Shown: positions 1-13,200, counted from the stretch's first letter. The stretch is DNA of 60,000 bases from Liolophura sinensis (GCF_032854445.1 NC_088307.1:18540001-18600000); one strand, 5' to 3'. Translations and numbers: made by a program. Notes: a model not told the origin generated them from the sequence alone.

Positions 1-263
1 CAGACACATATATACAGTATAGTTATGTATACCACAAGCGTGGAAAAACGAACATTGCCCACATCAAGGCATTCTAAATGCTCAATAAGTATTTCTGTAA
101 ACCCCAAATTTTATTCCATATTATTTGTTTTCATGATGAATGCTATCAGATGGCAAATCTTTAAAAAAAATCAAGTGTTTTCCAGTTGGGAAGATTCTCC
201 CAAGTTTGAAATCTTTTGTCTTTATACGTAAAAAAAAAAGTTCTGCTGTACTTTGAGAAGTTT

Positions 264-500
264 CAAAACACTTAGGAAACTATTTTTGATTACATTTTCT
301 GCAAAAGTTTTGAACCAAAAAGCAAAACGTATTTAGATGGAGAAGGATTGAGAAAACTGAGGAATGAGCTGAATGCTTGTCATGTTTGTGAACTTGAAAG
401 TGAAACTTGTCACTGAAACCTCTGGAACACAATGAGACTGGTGATTGAGGTAAATTAATGCCTACAAAAGTTGCACAACAATTTTGAAAAGTCATATGAT
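264..500. repeat. Dispersed repeat, copy 1
   Basis: Similar in sequence and order to 57456-57640: AACTATTTTTGATTACATTT, then a GAAGGATTGAGAAAACTGAGGA block, then CTCTGGAACACAATGAGACT. Class unknown. Confidence 0.65.
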
Positions 501-1254
501 ACAGTAGGACATTTTCACCTTTAGCAACGAAAGAGTTCCAACTTGAAACTCCTGTATTTTGCAGTTCTGGTACTGTTTAGTGACCCCCCAGTGACCTGTA
601 CTGATATTTGTACCAACCACCAACCAATCAACTGCCATGTCTCATGTTTCTGTCGCATGAATATTAAAGACAGAGGATGAGCTTCCCTCTCATTGGCTGA
701 AACCTATTCTGAGATGGCTTGACCTAAAATTGGCAGACTTGATTGACTGACTGACTGATGGGTGTTTGACAGATTGTTTGAAATAAAGTCACACCTCCTT
801 TTAGGTTTATATCGTTCAGTCCAGTGCAGCATTAGATTATTATGATGATTATTTGGTATAATGATGATGACGTGATCTAACTATACTGACTTTGTTACTT
901 CATGAAGCTATAAACAGATTTAATTTTTCAGTTTAGAAACGAAAAAAAAAGGTATTCCGAACAAGGTTTTTAATGCGCTAATTAAAGCCTGTGTTGAATT
1001 TTACAGCAATTAGCAGAAAATTAATACCTGTATGAAATCATTTGCTTTTAATCTCCACGCCAAACAATGTATAAAACACATTTTAAAAACAGTGTAGGTA
1101 AAATTTCATAAAATATATAAGTGTGCATGAGCTACAAACGATCACCTAAAATCTCTCTAAGGTGTGAATAGTGCATAGACCCCATCCTGAGTTTTAGTCA
1201 CTTCTATGTTCATTATGACCATCAAAAAGAACATTCCGTATATCGTCTTTTTGA

Positions 1255-1285
1255 AAAAAAAAAAAAAAAAAAACAAAAAAAAAAC
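1255..1285 (+). repeat. Poly-A tract
   Basis: About 30 adenines broken by one C. No retrogene or SINE body is recognisable upstream. Confidence 0.9.
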
Positions 1286-1518
1286 AGGGCAAAGGGTAAG
1301 CAATGTGTATGTGAAAGAAACCATTTCTGCTTGTTTCTTAATGATGTTGCTTTTTGTTGAAAATAATTATTGTCCTGGGATGAGATGGCAGATCCATTAG
1401 TGTTGTGATCACATTGACAGGTGTCCACATACTTTGAGAAAAATATTATTCCCGTACATATGTTTTTTTAATATACATATCTTGAATGCAACCTAGTGAA
1501 TGTATTTTAATGTCCATA

Positions 1519-1703
1519 CTCAAGCCCAGCTCATGGTGGCTTCCTCTCCGGCCATAAGTGGGAAGGTCCTTCGGCAACCTACGGATGGTCGTGGGTTTCC
1601 CCCAGGCCTTGCCTGGTTTCCTCCCACCATAATTCTGGTCGCCGTCATATAAGTGAAATATTCTTGCGTACGGTGTAAAACACCAATTACATAAATAAAT
1701 AAA
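1519..1703 (+). mobile_element. SINE-A (MetaSINE-like), 5'-truncated
   Basis: Contains the family core GTGGGTTTCCCCCAGGCCTT and GGTTTCCTCCCACCATAAT and ends in the tail CGGTGTAAAACACCAAT plus (ATAA)n. Flanked by a perfect 13-bp target-site duplication TTTAATGTCCATA (1506-1518 and 1704-1716), proof of retroposition. Known families with a shared Meta core occur in molluscs. Confidence 0.9.
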
Positions 1704-2489
1704 TTTAATGTCCATATTAAAATTAAGGCATTCCTGAAATTACAATTAGTCAAATTATTACATGTACATATGACAAGGTGAAAAAAGGGATTGTTGGCCT
1801 AAATTAAGACATTTCAAAGTTTCATTTGTATTTAAGTAATTAGTACTTGTATGTGCAAAAAATTGTGCATGCACCTTTAGTATGTTAATAAATCTAAATA
1901 CACCCATGTCCATACTAATAAACAAATTAGAATTGAAGTACAAAATGTTTGAAATAAAAACTGATATAAAAAAAGAAAATTTTAAAAGCAAGTACCAATA
2001 CTACATTTTGTCATATTTCTGTAGTTGTGAATATAGCAAATTTCATTGCCCATTAATTAGAGTAGTCATTTGTCATTATATATATGGGCAGAAAATTTGC
2101 TCTAAAAATGTGCTCCAACCTTTCTCTTTATTTACTGGGTTATTATTCAGTGAACAGTCTGCATCTGTTTTGCTTCAGCAATATTTCCCACCCCTCACCC
2201 TGTTACAGTTTCTAAATGTAGTCTTGTTGTAGAATGATTGTTTGTCTGAATGATATTAAATACAATGTAAAAAAAACACAATCTTCCTCTCTGCCTTGTT
2301 GAGATATATCAATCTTGTTTCAATGTAAACACAGACACTTTGGGCATGCCAAAAAGTAGTCATACTCTCAAGTTTGAATTGTGGCATTCCTCAAATTGAT
2401 TGGTTAATAATTTGAAGCCATCAAAAGTTTGCCCAATGAAACGAGTGCAGCACATCTTTCACTGTGGATTTTTCTTAGGTACACTAGGT

Positions 2490-2707
2490 ACCCTAATTCT
2501 TCAATCTTTTTAACCGCCTTTGCAACCAATATTTTGACACATTCTGAGAGAACTGTGGGGGTGTATAGAAATAATTAACACAAGTTTATGAATCTTGCAT
2601 CCTTAATAGCACAAACAAATCATTTTTAGCATCATTTTCATAATAAATGTTTACATAAAATCAACTGAAAAGAGTGCTTTAGTCGTTGAAAAGGTTGAAA
2701 ATTTACT
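2490..2707. mobile_element. MITE-A copy 1
   Basis: Ends are inverted: ACCCTAATTCTTCAATCTTT at left, GTTGAAAAGGTTGAAAATTT at right. Internal TTTTAGCATCATTTTCAT block shared with the copies at 3731, 16083 and 19465. No coding capacity. Confidence 0.75.
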
Positions 2708-2728
2708 GATTTGGTGTTATTTTGGTGT

Positions 2729-2922
2729 TATTTGATTTGGTGATTTACGCCGTACTCAAGAATATTTCATTTATATGATGGCGGCCAGCGTGAGGGTGGG
2801 AGGAAATCGGGCAGAGACCGATGTAAACCCACGACCATCCGTAGGTTACTGTCAGACCTGCCCAGGTACGGCCGGAGAGGAAGCCAGCATGAGCTGGACT
2901 TGAACTCACAAAGACCGCACGG
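2729..2922 (-). mobile_element. SINE-A copy, truncated
   Basis: Reverse-complement SINE: GGTGATTTACGCCGTACTCA tail, GGGAGGAAATCGGGCAGAG core, ends within the tRNA-related part near GAACTCACAAAGACCGCA. Lies next to a MITE-A copy. Confidence 0.85.
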
Positions 2923-3510
2923 TACATAGTAGTAAGGCAGTGTTAACCTGGTGCATGGATTAAGCATATTCCTGGCACACTCAAGCAAATTTCTTGTGAG
3001 TGTGTTTCACGAATTTACCTGTACAGGTTTACAGACTTTTCTCATTACATTTCTACCACAAAATACAAACAGAAAATCCCATGCCCATAGGCATCAACAC
3101 TGGTTCTGCTATTAGGAGGCTATACCAAATATTTGGGGCAAAAAATCAAATTTTCTATGTTTGTCAAGAATTACTCAAAGTAATAACTTTCAGTTAATAC
3201 AAGACTAGCTGTACACGTACTTATACTGTTAAAATGATTCAAAAATTTTGAAAAACTTTCAAAGCATTAACTAAATGCAACCAGCATTACACCTTTTACA
3301 AAATTTATTAGGCCTACCGAGTTTGAATGGTATCGTCTGTACACACAGGAAGATATTTTGTAAAATTTCATTATTAAGGCTATTCTAATATAATAGAAAA
3401 GAAATCAACAGGATTTGCACGGATTTAAAATTTTTGCACAAAAATCTCTGGTATACCAGTAGTCTTATTAAACTGACAATGGATCCCAGGCACACTAAAC
3501 ACAAAACACG

Positions 3511-3662
3511 GCGTACGTGGGAAGGTCTTCCAGCAACCTGCAGATTGTCATGGGTTTCTCCGGGGCTCTGCCCGGTTTCCTCCCACCATAATGCTGGCTG
3601 CCGTTTTATAAGTGGAATATTCCTGAATACAGCATAAAAGGCCAATCAAATAAATAAATAAG
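3511..3662 (+). mobile_element. SINE-A copy, 5'-truncated
   Basis: Starts in the core (GTACGTGGGAAGGTC) and ends in the (ATAA)n tail. Flanked by a 9-bp duplication CAAAACACG (3502-3510 and 3663-3671). Confidence 0.88.
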
Positions 3663-3730
3663 CAAAACACGAAATACATCATCATTGATTAACTGATTTC
3701 ACATACTGATTTGAAAAATTAACACATGTA

Positions 3731-3947
3731 CCCTCATGTTCTTCAACCTTTGCAACTGCTTATGTGACCAATATTTTGAAACATCCTAGGAGAACTATGG
3801 GGTGTAGAGAAATAATTTGCACACTTTTATGGAGCTTACATCTTTAGTGACACAAATAAATGATTTTTAGCATCATTTTCATGATAATTGTGTGCTTAAA
3901 TTCCTCTGAACAAAGTGCTTTAGTGGTTGAAAAAGTTGAAGATTTAC
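3731..3947. mobile_element. MITE-A copy 2
   Basis: CCCTCATGTTCTTCAACCTT to GTTGAAAAAGTTGAAGATTT; internal AATGATTTTTAGCATCATTT. Confidence 0.75.
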
Positions 3948-3954
3948 AATAACA

Positions 3955-4125
3955 CTGATTGATTTGCTTGACTAAACCGATCAACTGATCAATCATATTA
4001 ATTGATCTGATTGATCAGTCTGACTGATCGACCAGACTGACTCAACGGAATGATATGACAGACGACTCATTGATGCGATCGATTCATCAGACTCATTGAT
4101 CAGAATGATTGATTTAACACGAATG
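3955..4125. repeat. GATC/TGATCA-rich low-complexity tract
   Basis: Degenerate repetition of TTGATC, TGATCA, GACTGA and GATTGA, with many short palindromes, ending 17 bp left of the DARS2 exon 11 donor. Confidence 0.7.
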
Positions 4126-4141
4126 AATTATCATATCTTAC

Positions 4142-4204
4142 CTCAGCTGAATTCTCCTGCACCACAGACTGCAAACTGGAAATGTCTTTATTACTGAAGT
4201 GGAG
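4142..4204 (-). CDS. DARS2: DARS2 exon 11: insertion domain, last exon in window
   Basis: 21 codons, phase 0, residues 368-388: [21 protein letters not shown], corresponding to the RKDIESIRNFAADHF region. Acceptor TTTCCAG, donor GTAAGA. The next exon, expected to carry an NRNWNSP-like sequence, was not found down to position 1. Confidence 0.8.
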
Positions 4205-7200
4205 CTGGAAAAAATGGTAAACATAGTAATTTGTTTTGCAAAGTACGAAACAAATGCTAAAATCTAAAGAATATTTATTATCAGCCCAAATAGGGGTGTT
4301 GTACAGCTGGTTCCGCGTTCATCGACAGCATCATTTCCTGAAAATTTCCGACCATTGATGGAAAATATGCATAAACTTCAGAGATTATTAAGAGATATAA
4401 ACTATGTCAAAAAAACTCAGATTTTTTTTCGCATTTTTGGGACATAATTTCCCACAATCCCCTCAAAACCATACTTCTTTGTTTTAGTGTTCCTTTTTAT
4501 ACATGCTTTAGAGAGCAAATAAGTGAGTGTTGAAAATGTTGTAAATCTTACAGCTCCTCCTGTGATATTGACGGCTTGTATGCTAGCAGACGGCTGATCC
4601 AGCAATGGCCTAAAAGTCTCAAGATTGCTCTCCCTTATGATATCTGTGACGTCACAAATCTGAACCAAAACAACAACAACAACAACAGCAGATAAATTCA
4701 CATTGTACCAGTAAATCCAGATGGCTAAAAATAGAAGGTATGGCTAAATTTATGAAATTATTTCATTGGTGTTTTATGATGCAATTAAAATCATTTCATA
4801 CACAGGACTGACATCTATATTTTTGGGTGGAGTCTGGAGGAAATCAGAGAGAGCATGGAGTGAATAAGTGATTGGGGTTTAACGTCGTACTCAACAATTT
4901 TTCAGTCATATGACGACGAAGGAATCCTTATGGTGTATGTAGTGTGCCTCCTTGTCGTAGGACGGATTTCCACCGCTCTTTTATCCAGTTCTGCTTCACT
5001 GAGACGACTTATCGAAGGCAAGTAAGCTGCCCCGGCCGAGCCATTATACTGATACGGGTCAACCAGTCATTGCACTATCCCCTTCATGCTGAACGCCAAG
5101 CGTGGAAGTTACAACTTCCTCTTTTAAAGTCTTAGGAGTGACTCGACCCAGGACTAATCCTGGATCTACCGGTCCCGAAGCGGATGCTCTACCAACTGTG
5201 CTATCCGGGACGGTCAAGAGAGCATGGAAGAAACTAGATAGAGTATAGAGGAAAACAGACTATAATTGAGGAGACCCCCTGGTAGAGTGTGGAGGAAACC
5301 AGGCAAAGCATGGAGAAAACCACACAGAGCATGGAGGAAACCAGGCAGAGCAAGGAGGAAATTAGTCAGAGTGTATAGGAGGCTAGATAGAGCATGGGCA
5401 GAGCATATAAGAAACCAGACAATGGAGGAAGTCAGAGTTTCATGCTACATCAGCAATATAACAGTGAAAGTACACTACAGAATATCTATAGTTATATTTA
5501 AGCTTATAAGTATTTATTTATTCATTCGCATGTTTTTATTGATTACTGTGATTGACATTTAGGCCAGGCTAAGGTAAGGATTTATCACTCATATGATAGG
5601 TGTTTATTCAAGCATATTCTGAAGGCATGTGTTGACTGATAAAATTATCCTTTTTGTGAAGTCCTGAAACTGGTCAATTCAGCCCTTGTAGTTTTGCCTC
5701 CAAAATCAAAGTAAAAATGTATATAAATTATGCTGTTAGTTGGCCTTATATCTGTGTATGTGCGAAAATGTTGAGGAATTAGGGTAGGTACATGTACACT
5801 GCCAACTTACTATCTTTCTATGACAATGCAGCCAAACCAGCAATGCCAGGATTTGAGCCTTCAACCTCATTCTTTAAGAAACGGTGGTAATTAGGCCAGC
5901 ATTTAAATTTAGCAAACATTGAACTAGCCAGGTTCCTATTACAGGTAACTTAACGCCTCAACAAATTCAAGCACGCTCATGGTGCAACTTTTGACATACT
6001 AGACAAATGTTACCTGACAGGTAACCTAGACAATACATGAAGTTTTCAAAAAATGAAGAAATACAATTTCAAATTACAACTAAAGTTATATTTCACTGGT
6101 CCAATTTGTTGAGGATTTAGGGCACATGTGTTAAAAACTTTAAATCAATTATTTGGAAGTTACGGTAAAATTCTAGGCTAAGTGTTTCTAATTACAGCCT
6201 AATTAAAGACAGCAATCAGGTTCACACCCAGAGTTAACGAGCCTTACACCACCTGTGGTATCAATACCAGACAACCACGATAACCGATATGACAGTGAAA
6301 GAAGTGTGAGCTGTCCAACATACAATCTGCCAGATTTACAAGTACCTTGGTGGCCCTGGAACTCAGCCAATTATATCTCAAGTATCTTTGCTATTCAGGG
6401 AAATCTCATTAAACATGGTTTTGGATTGCCGCATTAGGAAATACTTAGGCTTAAAAGATACATGAAACACTTTACTTTTATTTCTTTATGTACAGCTGAA
6501 AATGTGTAACAAGATGTAACGGTACAAGACAAAATTTCAACCTTCATTTTGGAGGGTAAAAATGGCTTCACAATTGAGTTTTCTTAAGGCCCCAGCGGTC
6601 AGTCTGGAAATTAAGTACTTTGATTTATTTATTTGTTTATTTATTTGATTGGTGTTTTACGCCGTACTCAAGAATATTTCACTTACATGACGCTGGCCAG
6701 CATTTTGGTGGGAGGAAACCGGGCAGAGCCCGGGGGGAAACCCTCGACCATCTGCAGGTTGCTGCAGACCTTCCCACGTACGCCCAGGGACGAAGCCAGC
6801 ATGAGGTGGACTTGAACTCACAGCGACCGCATTGGTGAGAGATTCCTGGGCCATTACGCTGCGCTAGCTCGCTAACCGACTTAAGTAGCTTGAAGTGGTG
6901 ACGTCAACACTGATCTCTGTGTGGGCAACAGACAGAATAGGGTGGGAGTTGGGGTAGGGGGTGGTGGATGGGCTGGGTGAGTGGGGGTGCTAAGCCCGCT
7001 CGGCAAAGCCACGCAGAGTCTGAGCACGTCATTTTGCTCGCACTGTATATGCATGTATACTGGGCTAGCAGCCAGCTGATAACAAATCATGTGCAGTGCT
7101 ATTGAACAGAGGACAATGAACTCTGATCAAATTCAAACATGCCGATTTCCCCAAAAATCTGACCATTGACGGAAAATATACATGAAATAGAGAAGTAATT

Positions 7201-10200
7201 AACAGGTGTAAAAACATACCCCAATACGAAAATTAAAAAAAAAACTTTCTAGCATAATTTTCTTCATTTGTCTTAGAAACGTAACCTTTATTTATGACAT
7301 CCTTTTCATATGTCCTTTAATACAGACATCTGCAGGCCTAACTTAAATCCTTAATAAATTCAACCAGTAATAAAAAAAGATAACTTTAGATAAAAATTTT
7401 TAAAACATAATTCATAATATTTTCAGGAATAAAATTTATTGTTCAGGTAGGTGTACATATGAACTTCACAAATATTCTAAAATAACCTGTACAGTTCAGC
7501 CAGCTTTCATCTATGGTAGATGACCTAAAGTCATCAGGTGTGGCTAGGGGATTATATAGACGGTTCAAGAATGTAATATTCTCCCGTTTCACTGAGCAGA
7601 ATGTAATAAACAAGCTCCCGTTTCACTAAGCAGAATGTAATAAACAAGCTCATGCTTCACTGAGCAGAATGTAATAAACAAGCTCCAGTTTCACTGAGCA
7701 GAATGTAATAAACAAGCTCATGCTTCACTGAGCAGAATGTAATAAACAAGCTCCCGTTTCACTGAGCAGAATGTAATAAACAAGCTCATGCTTCACTGAG
7801 CAGAATGTAATAAACAAGCTCACGTTTCACTGAACAGTCAGTCTATGCTCCTACCACCTACAGTTCATGTTTTTCTCAGTTTAAATTATAAAGATTTTAG
7901 TACATGCCCTTTGCAACAGGTTGAAAAAAAAATTGTTTTATTATCATAATTTTGTGATAAATGGGAATTTGGGAGAAAACTCTGTGGGACCCAGTACCTT
8001 TACACAGGTGGAGTGTCATGTCAAATATCCGTTTTTAAACTGCAGGGCTCTCCGTATACAAAGCTATAGCAGAATTTAGCATACGCAAATCAATACTTGC
8101 AAACCAGGCCTAACAGCAGATGAGATGTCAAATTGCGATAAAAGCGACAGCTACACATGTGTGTTTGCACCACTGTAGCAAAACATTTCTTCTTCATTCA
8201 AGAACCGAGGCCTCCGTGGTTCTGTCAGTTAGCGCGCTATCGCAGCGTAATGACCCAGGAGCCTCTCACCAATGCGGTCGCTGTGAGTTCAAGTCCAGCT
8301 CATGCAGGCTTCCTCTCCGGCCGTATGTGGGAAGGTCTGCCAGCAACCTGCAGATGGTCGTGGGTTTCCCCCGGGCTCTGCCCGGTTTCCACCCACCATA
8401 ATGCTGGCCGCCGTCACATAAGTGAAATATTCTTGGGTAAAACACCAATCAAATAAATAAATTAATCATTCAAGAACCGTCCATATTTTGTAAATAGCAA
8501 GACTTTACTTACTACTGAATTCCTCAGATAGAATTTTTAGTCACACAGACTGGTTTTATCTACATGTAGATACCACCCACTTACCATCACAGGACTTTCA
8601 CATGTGTGTTTTCCTGTGACCACCCATCGATCAAATGACTTTCGCTAGCGAAGGCAAAACAATAGGCCTAATCTTATCTGCCAATGGCGACATGTAAATC
8701 ATGTCTGGGCAAAACTGTACACAGGAAATCATCAACCATTTTGTTTCTAAAGCCAGTGATAGTGTTGAGTGAACTCCTAATGTAGTAACACCTCAAACAA
8801 GTCTCCTGATATGCCAAACTTGCACACAGTACTACCGAAAAGGCTGCGAAAGTAAATCGTGGTTGTTTGTTATTTGTGTTTAATGGGAGGTTTCAGATAT
8901 AAAAACGCGGGAAAAGGAACCGTTCCGACTGTAAAGTAACACAATGTGCATGTAGCCTGACCTACTAAAGTGGAAGTACATTGACACAAGAAGCTGATGA
9001 CAGATATTTCTCAGCGAAATTCAATTTTAACTGAAATACATTTGTACACATATTCGTTGCATAATGAGGGCTCTCAATACACAATCGTTCCCCAGATAAC
9101 GGTGTGAGGTGACTTCCACTTAGGCCTAACCCGAATAATTTGTTCGTCTGCGACGTACATTCCTTGTTTGGCGTGGTCATCTGGCCGCCAACTCAGATTG
9201 TGTGAAAGTAAACGACGGTAACTAAAGTGCAAAACTTTAAGTCATTTACCGTACTATGCCAAAAGCTGTACCATGTCTGTCATCGAATTTGTTGAGGATT
9301 TACGGTAAGTTTAATGAAGAAACTTTTCCCGCATAACAGTCACCCGGGGTCCAAGCCAGATTGATCATTGTTCTCTTGTAACATGAGTACTACGTCACTA
9401 GTTTGTCCACAAATCAAAAAAGCAATAATGAACAAATGACTACAAAGCTTTGCCACAAGGTTAGAAACGTTGTCTATTTTGAACCCTTTCCAAAAATCAA
9501 TTACAAAAAATTACAAAAAAAAAACCCCTAAGCAACATGTAAATACATGTATATAGTAGAGAAAATATTTATAAATTACAAATTAAATTAAAACATTATC
9601 ACTTGACTGGTTTATATGAATTTATCATGCTGTATGTTTAATAGGTGCTTTGAGTCATATTAAATTATGGTAGTTTAGTAATATGAATATAGGAAACTGG
9701 GAAAAATAAAGCCTACGGAAACCATCATTTTTATGGACAAACAAAAAAACATGATTGTCAGGAATAGAGTGTTTTATGCTCCATATTAACCAAAAACTTC
9801 ATAAAACAGTTTGTATCAAACCTGCATGTCAAATCTTGTATCTGGCTTGTCAACTCCATATTTGGCCATGGCTTCATGGTAAGTCATTCTTGGGAAAGGG
9901 ATGGATAGTCTCCCCTTGGACTCTGGCCAGCAATGTACCAGCATGTGCTCAACCAAGTCCAGTACATTGTCCTGGTTGACAAATGACATTTCAATGTCTA
10001 CCTACAAAAAAAAAAAAAAAAAACAAAAACTGAAAAATAGATTAATTATAAGACTTAATAATACAGTTGTTATATAAGTTTTAAGTACTTACTTACTTTG
10101 AAGTTTCCTTGGAACAAATTAATGGACATATCTGCACTGAGGTACTATTTCCTGCACAAAAATGTCTAACAGTCCAACCTGATGAAATGAAACCAAGAAG

Positions 10201-13200
10201 TTCCAAAATATCTCTCACAAAAGAAGGCTTAGGAATTAATTTTCCTCTGAAAAACAAACAAAGAGAATTGCTGGAAAGCCCAGTAAAACTGAGAATTTTT
10301 GACAGTGTTCTGTTCATCATTTTCTACCTGAATTCTCCTGGATGTGTGAATTTTCCGAAACCAGATTGTGGGCTCCCATGGCAACAGGTTCTTGGTACAG
10401 CAACCAATCAAGTTAGATTTACTTTAGAACCAATGATGTTTCATGTCACAATGCTGTAATGTTGGGGATAGTACAGGCGAAAATGAGCAAACTATGTTGA
10501 TACTTATACTTTTGCCCGGACATTCCCATGTTTAGGTTGTAATGGTTACAGACTTGTCACTACAACTGAAACAACATGGGCAGACACAATATTATTATGC
10601 TGGGCTGATCAGAAATCTTCTGTTCTTCAATCAACAAGTTTTATCAAGCAAATTACTGAAACTCATCTGTGTAAACTCAGCCTGTCTCTCGGGCTTGCTT
10701 TTCTCGTCACCTGGCAATCTTGACAGTCAATCAATGAGATATAAACTCACCTGTGTAAACCCAAGCTGTCTCTCAGGTTTGCGTCCCTCATCATGGTAAA
10801 ACCTGTCAATCTAGACAGTCAATCAGTCAATCAATGAGATATAAACTCACCTGTATAAATTCTGGCTGTCTCCCACTTTACTTCTCTCATCATGATAACA
10901 CCTCGCAATCTAGAAAGTCAATCAGTCAATCAATGTGATATCATCTCACCTGTGTAACTCTGGCTGTCTCTCAGGTTAGCTTCCCTCGTCAGGGTTACAC
11001 CTGACAATCTGGACAGTCAATGAGATATCAACTCACCTGTGTGAACTCAGGCTGTTTCTCAGGTTAGCTTCCCTCGTCATGGTAACACCTGACAATCTGG
11101 ACAGTCAATGAAACATAAACTCACCTGTGTAAACTCAGGCTGTCTCTCAGGTTTGCTTCCCTCGTCACGGTAACACCTGGCAATCTGGACGTACCTGTCT
11201 ATTCCTCCCACCATTAGCAGCTGTTTGAACTGTCACAAACACATCAAATGATAGTTCAAATGTGTTAATACATATTTTATTGCTCTGGAACGTGTATAAC
11301 ATAACAAAATATAACGTATTAATATATATATATATTATATTTTACTTGAGAATATTTGATTTATTTATCTGATCGGTGTTTTCCACCGTACTCATGAATA
11401 TTTCACTTATATGACAGCAGCCAGCTTAATGATGGGAGGGAAACTCACCTCTATGTGCAAGTTGGTGGCCGATTTTCTATGCATGACCAAATAGAAAGGA
11501 AAACATTGAGTGGTCAAATTTTAGTCTTACATTAAGTGGAAGAAAACATCACTTCAGCCTGACCAAATATTTCACTTTGCAAATTTTTTATGTGTTATAA
11601 ATGAATGAGTGACTATGATTTAATGCCATTTTGATTTTTATTTTTTTTCTTTGATTGTTGGTGAATGCCACACTCATGAACTTTTCACTTACAGTCAGTT
11701 TGATGTGGAGGAAACCAGACAGTCTTGTTTAAACGGTCGACCTTTGGCAAGTTACTGACAATCCCATATATGATGTACAGATATTAACACTATTAACTAT
11801 TATTTATTATTAACATATTATAATATTATAATATTTAATATTAACATTATTATAATTATTATTATTAACTATTATTAACACTATTATTATATTAACAGAC
11901 AAACAGTCTTCCACAAACGCCAGAGCACACAAACAGCCACCAGTGCTGTCAAGTGCTTATTGTTACCAAGGCCCCACAAGCTGTGAGAGTGTAGAAATCC
12001 ATAACTTGTATTTTCTTCAACCTTTTTGCATGTTTGCAAGGTGTTTATTCAAGCAAAATGGGGCCTCTGTGGCTCAGTTGGTAATGACCCAGGAGCCTCT
12101 CACCAATGCGGTCGCTGTGAGTTCAAGTAAAGCTCATGGTGGCTTCCTCTCCGGCCATATGTGAAAAGGTCTTCCAGCAACCTGAGGATGGTCATGGGTT
12201 TTCCGCCGGGCTCTGTTCTGTTTTCTCCCACCATCATGCTGGCCACCGTTATATAAGGGAAATATTTTTGAGTACAGCGTAAAACACCAATCAGATCAAT
12301 AAATAAATAAATATTCAAGCAAATCCTGAGGGCATTATTCTGTGTACACTGAAAAAATTATACTTTTTGTGAAGCCCTAAACGTGGCCAATCAACCAATG
12401 TAATTTAGTCTCTGAAATCGAATTAAAAACATGCAAAAAATTGCACTGAAAGTTGCTCTTTTATATGTGGAAAGGTTGAGGAATTAGGGCACAAGTAATA
12501 ATCAGTGACATAATAATTAAATCAACTAATGCATGACATGAACAGATTTATCTAAGACTAATGAAAAATTTTGCTGAATACATATTTGTTAGCAGGAAAT
12601 GTAAACAACATCTAACAGTGTCGAACATGTAAACGTTTATCAAGTATAAAATGGATGCAAAAAGGCAATGGAAATGATAAAACAAACAACAAGCAGTACA
12701 AAAACGAACATTTTTCAATCTGTCACACCATTCCACATTTGCCTGTCATACGTACACATCACTCACCTGCTGCGGACTTTGTGGAAGAGTATAAAATTTT
12801 CCTGCAAATCGTGACGGCACAACAAACTCTTTGGCTCCCTACAACAGAAAGATTCACTGAACCACTAATAAGTGAGTTAACTTGAAACGTGGTTTCCCCA
12901 GGCTCTGTCCGGTTTCCTCTCACCATAATTCTGGTTCCTGTCATATATTTATTGATTTATTTGATTGGTGTTTTATACCGTACTCAATAATATTTCATTT
13001 ATACAATATTGAGTACGGTTGCAACCAGCAATATGGTGGGAGGAAACCAGGCAGAGTCTGGGGAAATGCTGTTATATCAATGAAAGTAGTTTCATTGATA
13101 TAACAGCATGAAGTATTCTTGAGAATGGTGTAAAACTCCGGACAAATAAACAAATAAGTAAGACATTAAACTTTTAACTGAACCAAAAATTTTTACACAC

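Larger units (their letters stand above)
1..4141. other. DARS2 intron 11 (no exon found), repeat-rich
   Basis: No coding exon seen on either strand; the small ORFs here carry no recognisable domain. It holds one dispersed repeat copy (264-500), three SINE fragments, two MITE-A copies, a poly-A tract at 1255-1285 and a GATC-rich stretch next to exon 11. It is inferred to be intronic because the DARS2 coding sequence is incomplete at 4142. Confidence 0.6.
4660..9821. other. DARS2 intron 9, repeat content
   Basis: A 5.2 kb intron between exons 9 and 10 (gene on minus strand). It contains a SINE-B copy, a run of degenerate GGAGGAAACCAGRCAGAGCAT units at 5220-5430, MITE-like copies at 5597-6130, two full SINE-A copies, a G-quadruplex-type stretch at 6940-6961 and the 34-bp array at 7575. 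Nothing coding is seen in 8480-9820. Confidence 0.7.

Noticed and set aside
4417-4701. Read-through of DARS2 exon 10 as an independent 94-codon ORF
   Set aside because: It is the exon with intron sequence on both sides; consensus GT and AG border the conserved part.
8120-8456. ORFs with [13 protein letters not shown]-type peptides (also at 2745, 6657, 20838, 49324)
   Set aside because: They recur wherever SINE-A occurs and read through its core; not genes.
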